38,766 nucleotides of DNA from Candidatus Nitrosopumilus sp. (GCA_029864235.1 JAOTTW010000003.1:35554-74319), one strand, 5' to 3'; counted from the first letter of the stretch, positions 8,971-17,161 are shown. Translations and numbers: made by a program. The notes: generated by a model from the sequence alone, not told the origin.

Positions 8971-9806
8971 TTAATAATCCTCTCAATTTCTTTGATATTC
9001 AAGTTTTTAGTAATAAATTTGCTAATCTTTTCAATTTCTGAATCAATATTATCAATGTTTTTTTTAGTCCATGACAAATCTTTTGCTTTAACATTTAGAG
9101 AATCTTCTTCAGGTAAATTGAAATCCAGCATAGGAATTGTACCATATACAGGTCGTTTTGTTTTTTCTTTAATTTTTTTAAATCCAGGTTTTAAAATATT
9201 TACATCCCCTCGAAATTTATTAATTATAAAACCCTTGACTAGTTTTTGATATGGTTTATCCAATAGAGACAAGGTACCAACAATACTTGCAAATGAACCA
9301 CCTCTATCAATATCAGTGACTAATAATACTGGAGAATTTGCTTTCTCTGCCATTTTCATATTTGCGATATCAAATTTTTCTAGGTTAATTTCTGCAGGTG
9401 AGCCTGCACCTTCTAAAATTACGATATCATAATTTTTTTGTAAGTGATAAAGTGATTTTGTTGCCAAATTCAATCCTTTTGTTCTTACAAATTTTTGGTA
9501 ATATTCTGTAGCATGCATTTTCTTGAATTTTTTTCCCTGAAGATAGATGATGCTATAGTAGTTTCCAACGGGTTTAAGAAAAATTGGGTTAAGATCAGGT
9601 GTGATTTTACATCTTGCAGCTATAGCTTGAATAGCCTGAGCACGAGATATTTCGAAATTTTTTCCAACATATGAATAATTTGACATATTTTGAGATTTGA
9701 ATGGAGCGACAGAAAATCCCTTATCAGAAAAAATTCTGCACAAAGCTGTAACTAGTGTAGTTTTACCTGCTCCTGAAGAGGTACCTTGAATCATTAAGGA
9801 TTTCAT
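8967..9806 (-). CDS. cobQ: cobyric acid synthase, ATP-binding half only (CobQ/CbiP)
   Basis: CobQ amidates four side chains of adenosylcobyrinic a,c-diamide. The N-terminal dethiobiotin-synthetase-like domain is clear: Walker A GTSSGAGKTT (8-17), FKSQNMSN (37-43), LEGAGSPAEINL and TDIDRGGSFAS. The usual protein is about 480-500 residues because a class I glutaminase domain follows. This one ends at 279, after the LPEEDSL segment and a lysine-rich helix, with no glutaminase Cys or His. The stop overlaps the cbiB start in ATGA, so no hidden remnant lies downstream. It must use free ammonia or a separate glutaminase subunit. The start overlaps the Thr-P decarboxylase stop by 4 nt. Confidence 0.9.
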   Translation of the reverse strand: MKSLMIQGTSSGAGKTTLVTALCRIFSDKGFSVAPFKSQNMSNYSYVGKNFEISRAQAIQAIAARCKITPDLNPIFLKPVGNYYSIIYLQGKKFKKMHATEYYQKFVRTKGLNLATKSLYHLQKNYDIVILEGAGSPAEINLEKFDIANMKMAEKANSPVLLVTDIDRGGSFASIVGTLSLLDKPYQKLVKGFIINKFRGDVNILKPGFKKIKEKTKRPVYGTIPMLDFNLPEEDSLNVKAKDLSWTKKNIDNIDSEIEKISKFITKNLNIKEIERIIK

Positions 9807-10885
9807 TTAGTTTTCTCCAATGCCTTAACAAGTTTAAGATTATCTTTATGAGATTTTACTGCAATTCTAATAAAATGATTATTTAATCCATAAAAATTCT
9901 TACAGTCTCGTACAAGAATTTTTTTTTCAAGTAACTTTTTTTGTAACTTGGTTGAGTCTTGGTTTGTTTTAATTAGAATAAAATTTGTAGATGAGTTTAT
10001 ACATTCAAGGCCATCAATCATTGAAATTTTATTTTTTAGAAAATTATATTCTTTTTTTATAATAGATTTTGATTTTAAAATATGAGATGGATTATTTAAT
10101 GCAGATATTCCTGCATATTCAGCCATCAAGTTTACACTCCAAGGTATTTTAATTTTTTTTAGAATAGAAATAATATATTTTGATGAGATTGCATATCCAA
10201 TTCTAATTCCTGCAAGACCAAATGATTTAGTGAGAGATCTAAGAACTAAAATATTATCAAATTTTTTCACACTTGAAATTATTGATTCATTAGATTGTGG
10301 AACTAATTCAATAAAGCATTCATCGACAAAAACTATGGAGTTATGTTTTTTTGCTTTACGAATAATGTGTAATAAATTTTTTTTTCGAATTAATTTTCCG
10401 GTAGGATTATTAGGATTGCAAATAAAGATACACCCATTTTTTGGAATTTTTGAGATAAAAGTATTAAGATTTTTTGTCAAATCCATTGTTTTAAAAAAAG
10501 AAATTTTTGAGGTATTCAATTTTGAAGCTGCTTCATATTCTCCAAATGTGGGAACTGGAATCAATACAGGAGTATTTTTTGACAAAAATGTATTACAGAA
10601 ATTATATATTATTTCTATTGCACCATTTCCTACAATCAAGTTTGAACTTGATTGTTTGGTATATTTTTCAAGTGCCAACAATAGTTTAGAAGAATGAATA
10701 TCAGGATAATTCTCAATTTTTCCAATTTGCCTTTTGATGGTGTTTTTTACTTGGTTAGGCATGCCGATAGGAGTGATATTTGAACTAAAATCTAAAATTC
10801 CAGAAATAGAGGTATCTTTTGAGAGTAAACCACCATGAACTATAGGTTTGTATGTTTTAATTAGAGTTTTTGCTTTTATTTTCAT
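9803..10885 (-). CDS. threonine-phosphate decarboxylase / HisC-like aminotransferase
   Basis: A PLP enzyme of fold type I, related to histidinol-phosphate aminotransferase. The N-terminal VHGGL followed by LDFSSNITPIG is the signature of L-threonine-O-3-phosphate decarboxylase (Salmonella CobD), which makes (R)-1-amino-2-propanol phosphate for the cobalamin side arm. PLP residues are visible: NPNNPTG, DECFIEL (Asp), SLTKSFGLAGIRIGY (Schiff-base Lys). It leads the cobalamin operon and overlaps cobQ by ATGA, which supports the role. The frame is open to a TTG at 10930, but ATG at 10885 gives the family N-terminus and is preferred. A true HisC function cannot be excluded by sequence alone. Confidence 0.85.
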   Translation of the reverse strand: MKIKAKTLIKTYKPIVHGGLLSKDTSISGILDFSSNITPIGMPNQVKNTIKRQIGKIENYPDIHSSKLLLALEKYTKQSSSNLIVGNGAIEIIYNFCNTFLSKNTPVLIPVPTFGEYEAASKLNTSKISFFKTMDLTKNLNTFISKIPKNGCIFICNPNNPTGKLIRKKNLLHIIRKAKKHNSIVFVDECFIELVPQSNESIISSVKKFDNILVLRSLTKSFGLAGIRIGYAISSKYIISILKKIKIPWSVNLMAEYAGISALNNPSHILKSKSIIKKEYNFLKNKISMIDGLECINSSTNFILIKTNQDSTKLQKKLLEKKILVRDCKNFYGLNNHFIRIAVKSHKDNLKLVKALEKTK

Positions 10886-10966
10886 AGTTCCAAATGGTGT
10901 TATGTAATATAGTATCTTTTGGTATATCAAAAACGATTATTAATTGAAATTTCTAATGACTAGATT

Positions 10967-12043
10967 ATGGAGAAGAAAAAAGTAGCAATAATTGGTGTAA
11001 CTGGTGCAGTTGGTCAGGAATTTGTTCAATCTTTACATAATCATCCTTGGTTTGAAGTAACTCAAATTGCAGCCTCGGAGCGTTCTGCTGGAAAAAAATA
11101 TCTTGATGCAATTAGAGATGAAAGTGGAATTATTGGATGGGATGTTGGTGGTGAGATTCCAGAATATATCAAAGATATGACTGTGAAAAGAATTGACGAA
11201 CTTGATACTTCTCAACTAGATTTGGTATTTTCGTCTATAGAATCAGTAGCTGCAAGAGATATTGAAACTAAAATGGCAGCTGAGGTTCCTGTAATTTCAA
11301 CTAGTTCAGCTTATAGATATGAAGAAGATGTTCCAATTTTGATTCCAGGTATTAATGATGAACAAGCAGAACTTCTTGACATACAAAAGAAAAATCGTAA
11401 TTGGAAAGGCTGGATAGCACCACTTCCAAATTGTACTACTACAGGTCTTGCAATAACACTAAAACCACTACTTGAAAAATATGGTGCAAAAAAGGTCATG
11501 ATGACATCAATGCAAGCTATCTCAGGAGGTGGAAAATCTGGAGTATCAGCAATGGGAATTACAGACAACATTATTCCCTATATTCCAAAAGAAGAAGGAA
11601 AAGTTAGAATTGAAACAAAAAAGATCTTAGGCAAATTAAAAGATGGTAAGATTGAGGATGCAGATATCAAAGTAAGCTGTACATGCACACGTGTGCCAGT
11701 AATTGATGGACATACTGAATCGGTATTTGTTGAAACTCAAAAACCAATTGATCCAGAATTAGTTAAAAATACGTATGAGCAATACAATAAAGAAATCTCA
11801 GTAGCAGGGTTGCCCTCAGCACCAAAAGATTACTATGCATTTCACCAAGATCCAACAAGGCCTCAACCAAGAATGGAAAGAGAAGTTGGCGGTGGAATGA
11901 CTACAACTATCGGCCGTGTCGAAAAAGAAGAATTATTTGAAAATGGCCTGAAGTATATGTTATTTTCACATAACAAGAAAATGGGTTCAGCAAAAGGTGC
12001 AGTTTTGTTAGCAGAAATGCTTTACAAAAAAGGAAAAATATAG
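10967..12043 (+). CDS. asd: aspartate-semialdehyde dehydrogenase
   Basis: A 358-residue NADP-dependent enzyme that reduces aspartyl phosphate to aspartate semialdehyde, the branch point to threonine, methionine and lysine. The Rossmann motif GVTGAVGQEF is at the N-terminus, the catalytic Cys is in PLPNCTTTGLA (about 156), and the His of the active site lies in DGHTESVFVE. The length and the C-terminal GGGMTTTIGR block fit the archaeal/fungal class of the family. It is transcribed divergently from the cobalamin operon across an 81-nt gap; threonine made by this route is the precursor of the cobalamin side arm. Confidence 0.96.
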   Translation: MEKKKVAIIGVTGAVGQEFVQSLHNHPWFEVTQIAASERSAGKKYLDAIRDESGIIGWDVGGEIPEYIKDMTVKRIDELDTSQLDLVFSSIESVAARDIETKMAAEVPVISTSSAYRYEEDVPILIPGINDEQAELLDIQKKNRNWKGWIAPLPNCTTTGLAITLKPLLEKYGAKKVMMTSMQAISGGGKSGVSAMGITDNIIPYIPKEEGKVRIETKKILGKLKDGKIEDADIKVSCTCTRVPVIDGHTESVFVETQKPIDPELVKNTYEQYNKEISVAGLPSAPKDYYAFHQDPTRPQPRMEREVGGGMTTTIGRVEKEELFENGLKYMLFSHNKKMGSAKGAVLLAEMLYKKGKI

Positions 12044-12046
12044 AAA

Positions 12047-12062
12047 TTTTTTGAAATTTTTT
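12047..12062 (+). terminator. poly-T terminator after asd
   Basis: Two runs of six T residues follow the asd stop within 20 nt. Archaeal RNA polymerase ends transcription at such T-runs without needing a hairpin. Confidence 0.5.
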
Positions 12063-12072
12063 CAATAATAAC

Positions 12073-12079
12073 TTTATAA
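12073..12079 (+). promoter_or_regulatory. TATA box of the Lrp/ctaB unit
   Basis: TTTATAA begins 41 nt before the Lrp ATG. A purine-rich AAGGTG at 12102-12107 lies 6 nt before the ATG and would serve as ribosome-binding site on the resulting short leader. This pairing of TATA box, leader and Shine-Dalgarno-like site supports the start at 12114. Confidence 0.55.
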
Positions 12080-12113
12080 GAACCAAAAATCCAGATCGTT
12101 TAAGGTGTTTTAA

Positions 12114-12581
12114 ATGGTCAAAGTTGATAATTTGGACTTGCAAATTTTATCAGAATTATCAAATGATGCGTCAATTTCAGTTCCAAGGCTTTCAAAAAAA
12201 ATCAATGTTAATGCATCAGTAGTATATTCTAGAATCAAACGACTTGTCAAAAGAAAGTTAATTGAACGATTTACTATTGTTGTTAACGATGCTGAGCTTG
12301 GTTATAATGTAAAAGCATTAACAGGAATCAATATGGATACAAAAAAAAGAGATCATATTATTGAAGAATTATTCATGATTAATGGAGTTAGAGAAATTGC
12401 TGAAGTAACAGGTAGATTTGATATTTTAGTAACTATGTATGCTAAATCATTAGATCAGATCCATAAAATAATTTCAGAGCATATTGGACGAATTGAAGGT
12501 GTTCAGTCATCAGAGTCATTCATAGAGATGAAAACACGCGTAAAAGCAATGCCATATATGCAATCAAAGGACAGTGGCTAA
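12114..12581 (+). CDS. Lrp/AsnC-family transcriptional regulator
   Basis: A 155-residue regulator with an N-terminal winged helix-turn-helix (about 5-60: DLQILSELSNDASISVPRLSKKINVN, with the recognition helix around VVYSRIKRLVK) and a C-terminal ligand-binding RAM domain (about 65-145, including EVTGRFDILVTMYAKSLDQI). Members sense amino acids or other small metabolites and act as octamers. It is 2 nt upstream of ctaB, so it may control that gene; the ligand is unknown. Confidence 0.92.
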   Translation: MVKVDNLDLQILSELSNDASISVPRLSKKINVNASVVYSRIKRLVKRKLIERFTIVVNDAELGYNVKALTGINMDTKKRDHIIEELFMINGVREIAEVTGRFDILVTMYAKSLDQIHKIISEHIGRIEGVQSSESFIEMKTRVKAMPYMQSKDSG

Positions 12582-12583
12582 CA

Positions 12584-13513
12584 GTGCAAAAACAAAAATC
12601 AGAATCACGTATTGCAGTTTATTATGAGTTAACAAAACCAAAAATTTGGTATTTACTAGTTTTTACTGCTTTTGGAGCAACTTTAACTGCAGCCAACATT
12701 TATGAAATTGCTGTATCTCCATCCACCTGGGCCTTAATGCTATTTTCCGTTGCAGCAGGTTCTGCAGCTGCAAATACTCTGACAAATTATCATGATAGAG
12801 ATATAGACGCAATAATGGAAAGAACAAAGAAAAGACCTCTCCCATCAAAAAGAATCCATCCAGCTGAAAAAGCAAGAAACTTTGGATTGGTTTTGGCTGG
12901 AATTTCGCTTGTATTGGCATTTGGAATTTCATTTACAACTACTTTAGAACAAGGTGCGTGGGCTACAGGATTTATCGCATTTGGTTTGTTAAATAATGTG
13001 CTTGTATATTCATATGTATTAAAACGAAATTCAAGGACAAACATAATTTTAGGAGGATTATGTGGTGGTTCACCACCAATGATCGGATGGGTTGCAGTGA
13101 CAATGTCTGATTTATGGACAATGGGTCTTGCAATGGCAGGATTAGTTTTCATATGGATTCCAATGCATATTTGGGCCCTAACTTTACATTTCAAAGAGGA
13201 TTATAACAAAGTAAAAGTTCCAATGTTAACTGCTGTTCAATCTGAAAAGACTTCTGCAAGGACTATTGCAATTTCAACTTTTGTTATGGTGTTATTTTCA
13301 ATTGTACCATTCTTTTTGACAACTGAAAAAGGAGAACCGATGGTAGGTGCAACATATTTGTGGACTGCTATTGTGTCAGGAGTTGTAATGATAGTTTTAT
13401 CAGCATGGGTTATTGCAAAGCCAATAGAAAAAGCATCGTGGGCATTATTCAAATTTTCTAGTCCATATTTAGCAGTTTTATTCATAGCATTAATGATAGA
13501 CTCAGCATTATAA
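12584..13513 (+). CDS. ctaB: protoheme IX farnesyltransferase
   Basis: A 309-residue polytopic membrane prenyltransferase that converts heme B to heme O for terminal oxidases. The UbiA-superfamily prenyl-diphosphate motif NYHDRDID is at 68-75, followed by the CtaB-specific RTKKRPLPS. Later blocks include YSYVLKRNSRTNIILGGLCGG and PMHIWALTLHFKEDY with the second acidic site. About eight to nine hydrophobic helices are visible. It starts with GTG, 2 nt after the Lrp stop, so the two genes form one unit. Confidence 0.95.
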   Translation: MQKQKSESRIAVYYELTKPKIWYLLVFTAFGATLTAANIYEIAVSPSTWALMLFSVAAGSAAANTLTNYHDRDIDAIMERTKKRPLPSKRIHPAEKARNFGLVLAGISLVLAFGISFTTTLEQGAWATGFIAFGLLNNVLVYSYVLKRNSRTNIILGGLCGGSPPMIGWVAVTMSDLWTMGLAMAGLVFIWIPMHIWALTLHFKEDYNKVKVPMLTAVQSEKTSARTIAISTFVMVLFSIVPFFLTTEKGEPMVGATYLWTAIVSGVVMIVLSAWVIAKPIEKASWALFKFSSPYLAVLFIALMIDSAL

Positions 13514-13522
13514 AGACTATTT

Positions 13523-13714
13523 TTACTCTATGTTGTTTAGTTCCTTTGTTATTTCTGAATGTTGAATAATTAATAATTCAAGATCATTTTTTATATCTTC
13601 TGAATTCCAATCAGATTTCACTAGTGCAGTTAATTTAGAAACAATATTCCATTGAAGATTATTTTGCTTATCAATTAATTCTAAAAATTGTTTTCCTTTT
13701 TCATCTTCAGTCAT
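13523..13714 (-). CDS. small helical protein, unknown
   Basis: A 63-residue acidic, probably all-helical protein beginning MTEDEKGKQFLELID, with one tryptophan pair (NLQWNIV, SDWNSED). I do not recognise it. Amphipathic helix periodicity and a sensible ATG make it a likely gene. It converges with ctaB over 9 nt. Confidence 0.5.
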   Translation of the reverse strand: MTEDEKGKQFLELIDKQNNLQWNIVSKLTALVKSDWNSEDIKNDLELLIIQHSEITKELNNIE

Positions 13715-13799
13715 AACTTTTTAAAAATAAAGAATCATAAAAAGTTAGCAGTAGTTACAAAATATCATTTCAAAATTTGATTAATTAACAGAGATAAAA

Positions 13800-13964
13800 A
13801 TGAATATGCAGTGTAGTATTTCAGAGTGTAAAATGAAAGCCATTAAGTCAGTAAAGATTGCATTTAAAGAAAAAAGAAACCTATGTGAGTATCATTATAA
13901 ACTATTCATCAAAAAAAATGAAAAATATGAGCCACATTTTACCAGATCTTCAGAATTTAAATAA
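13800..13964 (+). CDS. 54-residue Cys/His small protein (putative zinc binder)
   Basis: A short ORF of 54 codons opens at the ATG at 13800 (second ATG at 13806). It carries Cys5 and Cys10 (CSISEC), then a basic helix, then CEYH (Cys29, His32), so four possible zinc ligands arranged C-x4-C-x18-C-x2-H. The rest is lysine-rich, which would suit RNA or DNA binding. It is followed by the first tryptophan-repeat protein 69 nt downstream on the same strand. I do not recognise the family; the ligand spacing and intact frame are the reasons for calling it. Confidence 0.55.
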   Translation: MNMQCSISECKMKAIKSVKIAFKEKRNLCEYHYKLFIKKNEKYEPHFTRSSEFK

Positions 13965-14033
13965 TATTAGGTAGAAATTTTTTGTCTTTAGGATTTTTGA
14001 AAGACTTAACACCTACTATTTAAAATTACAATT

Positions 14034-14513
14034 ATGGCAATCAAGGAAAAAACAGAACTAAAGAAGGCAATAAAGAAAGAATCTAGGCCAAAAAAACTAG
14101 TAACTAAAGCAAAAACAAAGTTGGAATCTAAATCAAAACCAGAATTTGAAAAAGCTTGGAGAGAGTATAATTCTGCCTTGAGTGTATGGAAAGAATCTCT
14201 TGCACAATGGCAAAAGGCCACAAACGAGATATTAATGACATATCATGATGCTTGTCAAAAAGCTCTTGAATCAGATGCAGAGTTATTGAGAAAAGTTAGT
14301 TCAAGTTGGGAAGAAACATGGGAGGAAATTGGACCGGAATACATTAAACAGCAAACAAAAATGATTGAGAATATTTTTAAGGAAACTAACATTGAAACAA
14401 TAAAAAAATTTAACGCGCAATGGGAAAAATTCTTAAAAACATCAGGAGATGATTCAATTAACGCATATCAAGAAGCTATTAAACGATTTAATGAAGCTTG
14501 GCAAACAAGATAA
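14034..14513 (+). CDS. tryptophan-rich helical protein (phasin/PhaE-like candidate)
   Basis: A 159-residue protein with a very basic tail (1-36, many Lys) followed by a long helical region. Residues 42-53 (W-REY-x6-W-K) match residues 13-24 of the protein encoded at 18416-18829. The C-terminal 27 residues (W-EK, SG, Y-QE, K-RF-NEA-W, Trp to Trp 26 apart) match that protein's last module as well, so the two are paralogues. No signal peptide or membrane segment is seen. Helical, Trp-rich proteins of this length resemble granule-coating phasins or the PhaE subunit of polyhydroxyalkanoate synthase, but that is inference. Confidence 0.7.
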   Translation: MAIKEKTELKKAIKKESRPKKLVTKAKTKLESKSKPEFEKAWREYNSALSVWKESLAQWQKATNEILMTYHDACQKALESDAELLRKVSSSWEETWEEIGPEYIKQQTKMIENIFKETNIETIKKFNAQWEKFLKTSGDDSINAYQEAIKRFNEAWQTR

Positions 14514-14899
14514 ATGTAAAAAAATTTTAAGTTGGAAATTAAACTTGAAGAGATAGCATAATTTGAAGAACGTGCTCTCCAAAAATTAAAATTATTGCAT
14601 TATTAAATGGAGTTAGAGAAAACGTTATATCAATATGGTAAGAAGGTAAGCTGTTTTTAATCACTACAATTATTCTAATTAGAATAAGATCAGTGCGTAA
14701 CGAATTTTTTTAATAGATAAAATTGAAGTAATAATAGGTTTAAGATTAATTATCTAACAAAAAATTTTGGAGCACCCATTGAGATCCTACTAATCTGTAA
14801 CACAAATTACTATCAAAATTATAATAAAATCTTGGATTAAATTTAATATGAAACAATTTGAATTATTAACAAACTTTACTGATAGATTTTATTTTAATT
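14514..14899. other. 386-bp gap without a gene
   Basis: Both strands are closed by stops; the longest frames are under about 40 codons and show no protein character. The gap contains an 18-nt perfect palindrome at 14670-14687. By a rough count for this base composition, one palindrome this long is not unlikely by chance in the window. Confidence 0.6.
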
Positions 14900-15553
14900 C
14901 TATAAGCTTTGAAGTTTATTTTCAATATGATTTAATTTTTTATTTTGTTTTTGCAAGATTTGGATAATTTCTTGCTCGATGTTATTATCAATTTTTTCAA
15001 TTATTTTTTTAGATTCATCGTCTCTTAATTGCTCAGGAGTAGCTTCTTCCTCTATTGGTGCTGGTACAAGATCTAGTTCTTGTGGAAGTTCTGTAGTTGT
15101 TTGCTTTGGTAATGAGCCTCTTGGACTGGGTAGTGGTTTTGCAGGTTGTGATTCTAGTTCTTGGATTTGTGCTTCTAATTGTGCTAATCTGGATAATTGC
15201 TCAGGAGTAGCTTCTTCCTCTATTGGTTCTGGTATAGAGAGTATCTTAGGAGAGGATACCTCAGGTAAATCTCCTAAATAATCCAACTTTACTTTATTTT
15301 CATCTATTCGAAAATAAGGTTGTCCATCAATTTGAAATGTTCTAATTCTATGACCTCGCTTCCAAGATGAAAGACCGCTGTAAATTGTAATGTACTCTAA
15401 GTGATTTTTTATGTCAGATATAATGGTGAGCCTATCAACAATATTTCCTTCCTCAATACCTTTTTCAGAGTCTTTATGTCGTTTGGCTTTAGAGATTAAG
15501 TGGTTTGAATCATAATTAACTTGGGAAATTACAAAATCTGCCCATTTATCCAT
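14900..15553 (-). CDS. DUF3892-like protein with proline/glutamate linker and coiled coil
   Basis: A 217-residue protein in three parts. Residues 1-98 resemble DUF3892 (WADFVISQVNYDS, DIKNH, W-KRG, YFRIDENKVKLDYLGDLPE), a small domain of unknown function, matched from memory of its consensus. Residues 100-180 are a Pro/Glu/Gln-rich linker in which the 11-residue unit PIEEEATPEQL occurs twice (110-120 and 166-176). Residues 180-217 form an acidic/basic coiled coil ending NKLQSL. The repeat is also near-perfect at DNA level, suggesting a recent internal duplication. The gene stands alone between two long gaps. Role unknown. Confidence 0.7.
   Translation of the reverse strand: MDKWADFVISQVNYDSNHLISKAKRHKDSEKGIEEGNIVDRLTIISDIKNHLEYITIYSGLSSWKRGHRIRTFQIDGQPYFRIDENKVKLDYLGDLPEVSSPKILSIPEPIEEEATPEQLSRLAQLEAQIQELESQPAKPLPSPRGSLPKQTTTELPQELDLVPAPIEEEATPEQLRDDESKKIIEKIDNNIEQEIIQILQKQNKKLNHIENKLQSL
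15026..15059 (-). repeat. 34-bp direct repeat, copy A (inside DUF3892-like gene)
   Basis: Identical over 34 bases to 15194-15227, offset 168 bp (56 codons, in frame). Encodes the second PIEEEATPEQL unit of the protein. Confidence 0.9.
15194..15227 (-). repeat. 34-bp direct repeat, copy B (inside DUF3892-like gene)
   Basis: Partner of 15026-15059; encodes the first PIEEEATPEQL unit. The match continues after one mismatch for six more bases. Confidence 0.9.
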
Positions 15554-16081
15554 ACAATGAGAACTGATAAGTTTCTAGTAATTAAGCAATAACATAACAT
15601 AATTGTTAACAGAAAATTATATCAATCATATGGAAAAGTAATGGTGTAAGAAAATACAGAAAACATAGGGTTTAAAAATTATTGAGTAACGTTCAGAAAT
15701 TATCAAAAAATTGGATAATCTTTTAATTCTTACCTCTTACCAAATTATTTGGTCTTGCAGGAATTAGAATTGAGAATCATCAAAATATATTATTTCTATT
15801 AAGTTCAAAAATCAAGTATTTCAAATTAAACAACATTAGTTAAGGTTTAATGTGATAATATTTCAAATTGCATTGATTTTATTAACACAGAATAAGACCT
15901 AAATTGTAATATTGAGAAATTCTTTAAAATTTAGGTATTATAGAATCATGTAAACACATTATTTATGATATAATTATAATAAAATAGTCAGAATTTAATT
16001 TATGCATAAGAATTATGGATGATATATACTCTAGAGATAAAAAAATACGATTATAATTGGTTTTTCTAATACCTTTATGAA
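15554..16081. other. 528-bp gap without a gene
   Basis: The longest gap in the window. All six frames are interrupted and I see no RNA gene. It holds one small hairpin-like sequence at 15739-15753 (arms ACCAAAT / ATTTGGT around one base). The promoter of the gene at 16082 probably lies at the right end, where AT-rich TATA-like strings (for example GATTATAATT near 16049) are found. Confidence 0.6.
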
Positions 16082-16456
16082 GTGGAAATTTTAATTGAAC
16101 CATGGAAAAAGCTAGTAATTCATGAAGTAATAGAATACAAATTTGATGACTGGGTAAAGCAAATTGCCTTTAGTACAAGATCATCAGGAGGTGCAATTCC
16201 TACTATGCAATGGACAAACGGAATTGTATTTTCACCTGCAAATTTTCCAACAACTAATGCTACCGTAGAAGAACAATTAAAAGGAATACTTCATTGGTCA
16301 TCTGTTTCATTTGCATTGAAAGAAAAATTTGAAAAACAAATAGTAATTGAAAATGCAACGATAAATCTTGTAGATGTTAGCGTTAATGAAATTTTTAAGG
16401 AATTATCCATAATATTAAAAAAACAATCTAAATTTAGAGATGATAGATCTGTTTAA
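16082..16456 (+). CDS. unknown protein, 124 residues
   Basis: Starts with GTG at 16082; an ATG 5 nt upstream is out of frame and closes at once. The protein is a mixed alpha/beta sequence with a central block rich in small residues and aromatic turns (STRSSGGAIPTMQWTNG, then ILHWSSVSF) and a lysine-rich C-terminal helix. No signal peptide or metal motif. I do not recognise the family. It is 5 nt upstream of the next gene and probably co-transcribed with it. Confidence 0.65.
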   Translation: MEILIEPWKKLVIHEVIEYKFDDWVKQIAFSTRSSGGAIPTMQWTNGIVFSPANFPTTNATVEEQLKGILHWSSVSFALKEKFEKQIVIENATINLVDVSVNEIFKELSIILKKQSKFRDDRSV

Positions 16457-16461
16457 CAATA

Positions 16462-17139
16462 ATGAATATTGAAGAAAAAATAGAAGAATGTGAATTTTAT
16501 TTAAATCAAATTAAACATTTTGAACCAGATCCATTTTATGTGAATTATTTTTTTCAATTATTTATAAAATATATAAATCAAATATATGATAGAATTTTTG
16601 AAGAGGCAAGTGTTGATTTTGGATTATTTATTTTAAAAGATTGTAATAAAGAAAGATTTTATAAAAAAGCATTAATAAAAAAAGATAAAAAAGCATTAGA
16701 ATTTGTAGACTGGTTTGAGAAAAAATTTGAAGATGAACATAAAACTCCCTATCCAAATTTTATAAAAGAGGTAACTGAATTTCAAAAAAAAAGTGACAAA
16801 TTACCAAAAATCAAGATCATGTTAAGAGCTAAAGAACGATACTTCAAAGATATCAATCAAGAAATTTTGGTAAATTTAACAGATAACAAATTAAGATCTA
16901 AAGAGGAATTAGAGATAGAAATTAAAAGAAATATTCAAGTATTTTTAGAGATTCTTAATAATAAGAGAATATTAAACAATGAGCCAAAAGTAAATCAAAA
17001 ACAAGTAATAGCTTCCACATTTATACAAATTAGAGAAAATGAGAGTTATGAAATTGCTTATGCCTCCGAAGTATACATTTCAGTTTTAAAGCGATTTTTA
17101 ACAGAATCAAGAGAAAAAATTAGGCATATTACAAAATAG
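16462..17139 (+). CDS. unknown helical protein, 225 residues
   Basis: A lysine- and glutamate-rich, mostly helical cytoplasmic protein beginning MNIEEKIEECEFYLNQIKHFE. A long aromatic segment (about 22-48: PFYVNYFFQLFIKYINQIYDRIF) looks like a packed helix rather than a membrane span because charged residues interrupt it. The last third (ASTFIQIRENESYEIAYASEVYISVLKRF) alternates strand and helix. The codons are even more A-rich than the neighbours. I do not recognise it; adjacency suggests it works with the 124-residue protein just upstream. Confidence 0.65.
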   Translation: MNIEEKIEECEFYLNQIKHFEPDPFYVNYFFQLFIKYINQIYDRIFEEASVDFGLFILKDCNKERFYKKALIKKDKKALEFVDWFEKKFEDEHKTPYPNFIKEVTEFQKKSDKLPKIKIMLRAKERYFKDINQEILVNLTDNKLRSKEELEIEIKRNIQVFLEILNNKRILNNEPKVNQKQVIASTFIQIRENESYEIAYASEVYISVLKRFLTESREKIRHITK

Positions 17140-17161
17140 AAGTGAATGCCATTATTTTGAA

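Noticed and set aside
10230-10697. 155-codon plus-strand frame antisense to the Thr-P decarboxylase gene
   Set aside because: Opposite a PLP enzyme with all catalytic motifs; no independent protein character.
12790-13194. 134-codon frame antisense to ctaB
   Set aside because: Shadow of a clearly recognised gene; its composition is the complement of membrane-helix codons.
14670-14687. 18-nt perfect palindrome in the gap after the Trp-rich gene
   Set aside because: Not close to any promoter I can identify, and by rough calculation about one such palindrome could arise by chance at this base composition, so no function is claimed.
14979-15281. Ser/Gly/Cys-rich plus-strand frame antisense to the DUF3892-like gene
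   Set aside because: It arises from the complement of the Pro/Glu/Gln-rich linker and covers the direct repeat.
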